A stretch of 10,052 nt of DNA. It comes from Phoronis ovalis. Taxonomy: Eukaryota > Phoronida > Phoronidae. Both the position numbers and the translations under genes were made by a program. The first letter of the stretch is position 1. Each line of letters starts with the position of its first letter. Location of the stretch: NCBI GenBank assembly GCA_028565635.1, contig JAOXYB010068612.1, positions 1 to 10,052 on the forward strand, in the 5' to 3' direction. Of this stretch, positions 9,102 to 10,052 are shown one piece after another. The notes beneath the pieces were generated by a model. The model searched no databases. It had not been told where the DNA came from and saw only the letters and a list, made by a program, of their open reading frames with translations.

Positions 9102-9962
9102 GTAACATTAAACAGTTATAATGTGGAGCATGATACAATTTATTAGTTAACAACAAAACTTAATCAAGTCATGAAATATAGATATATATTTTATGGAGTA
9201 TTTATAGAACTAGAAACTTCAGTTAGCACGGGTTTAATTTCACAGCTACTCCTTTGTTGGAGGGTAACTCTCATGGTAAATATAGCTCCACTCAACTCAC
9301 ACAAATCATGCATTATGCATCAAAACTGGTGTTTTATTAATCAGAATGGTGTAAATCTGACTTCATTACTGCGCCAGGGATTTTAAAGAATGCATTTTCT
9401 GTTATTCTTGATGTGTGTTAACATTCATTTCTTTTAAATTGTTGAATGAATTAACTCATAGGTCTCCAACTCCAGAGGAGATGAACAGTCCCTTTAATTT
9501 GGATTCTACAGCCTTATTCAAAAGCTAAAAATAACTGTAGCATTTGCTGGCATTTTCTGTGAATTTATGCCCGATGGTTCAACATCAGTAGCTAAATGTG
9601 TGCTTGGTTAAATCTTTAATATTGTGGTTTTCATGGAATCTCTGACTAATATATGGGCTACACAGATAAAAATCACTAAATGTTATAATTATAACAGTTA
9701 TTTACACATTTATAGTCATATCTACATAGTTAATTGGCTCAAGAGTAGGACTAGGTTTACAAAAACATTTCTCGGAACTAAGACAATGATAGCCAAAAAT
9801 CGAGAAAAACGGGAAAATGGCCTATAATCACGAGAATTGACAAATTTTCCTTGAACTATATGATTCAAGAGTATTTACAGTATAAAAAGTTTCGAGCCCT
9901 CAAATATGCAACTGTAGTCAATGCATTTATCATAGTTCTTAGTTCTGACAATTCTCATGAAG

Positions 9963-9991
9963 CGACACCAACATTCGACACCAACATTCGA
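9963..9991. repeat. 13-base perfect tandem duplication
   Basis: CGACACCAACATT occurs twice head to tail (9963-9975 and 9976-9988), followed by CGA, the start of a third copy. The perfect identity suggests a recent slippage event. The unit contains CG twice across its junctions, which is uncommon in this AT-rich window. Confidence 0.85.
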
Positions 9992-10052
9992 TCCAACTAT
10001 TTAGCTCTATTGTCAAATCTTAACTCAATAGGGGCTAAGATCCTTTTAAAAC

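Larger units (their letters stand above)
8341..10052. other. AT-rich non-coding stretch, probably intron
   Basis: No gene was recognised. Open frames at 8529-8720 (minus), 9171-9386 and 9624-9827 (plus) are short and featureless. The stretch holds the TA run at 9085, a 16-base AT-rich palindrome TGTTATAATTATAACA at 9681-9696 (expected by chance at this composition), and the 13-base duplication near its end. The stretch may be a further part of the upstream Musashi intron or lie outside the gene; the sequence does not decide. Confidence 0.45.

Noticed and set aside
7716-9473. GGAGTTGGAGA at 7716-7726 and its reverse complement at 9463-9473, as possible inverted repeat copies
   Set aside because: Similarity stops after 11 bases on both sides, so no element can be supported.

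Overview
The window looks like nuclear DNA of an animal. It is roughly two-thirds A+T, has almost no long open frames, carries spliced coding sequence in a small island, and holds short decayed repeats. No bacterial signals are visible (dense genes, ribosome binding sites, operons). The lineage cannot be fixed from the sequence. The single recognisable exon resembles Musashi RNA-binding proteins of bilaterians but differs from the vertebrate form at several residues. The interspersed repeat has a tail type common in molluscs, non-vertebrate deuterostomes and fish. An invertebrate bilaterian is my best guess.

Layout. The only confident coding sequence is a 93-base exon on the minus strand at 5649-5741. 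It encodes the first half (beta 1, RNP-2 motif, loop, alpha 1) of the second RNA-recognition motif of a Musashi-family protein, with a GT donor and an AG acceptor in the right places. No neighbouring Musashi exon (RRM1 part, or the RNP-1 half of RRM2) was found in the window. The DNA on both sides (about 4.3 kb upstream and up to 5.6 kb downstream in gene direction) therefore reads as large introns of one gene.

Inside the presumed downstream intron is a second coding-like block on the minus strand at 1236-1590. It has the longest open frame in the window and plausible splice sites at both ends, but one apparent frame break near its 3' end. I do not recognise its family. It may be a decayed exon or gene copy, or an exon of another gene.

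The rest is intron-like sequence with minor structure: a (GA)7 run at 2878, a degenerate 10-base tandem repeat at 3478-3537 with stray copies 200-300 bases away, inverted repeats near 5289-5339 and 5595-5630, a run of 13 C bases flanked by a 7-base inverted repeat at 6023-6060, a tRNA-derived SINE-like element at about 8066-8340, a TA run at 9085, and a 13-base perfect tandem duplication at 9963-9988. No rRNA, functional tRNA, CRISPR array, virus or complete transposon was seen, and no undescribed multi-gene system.
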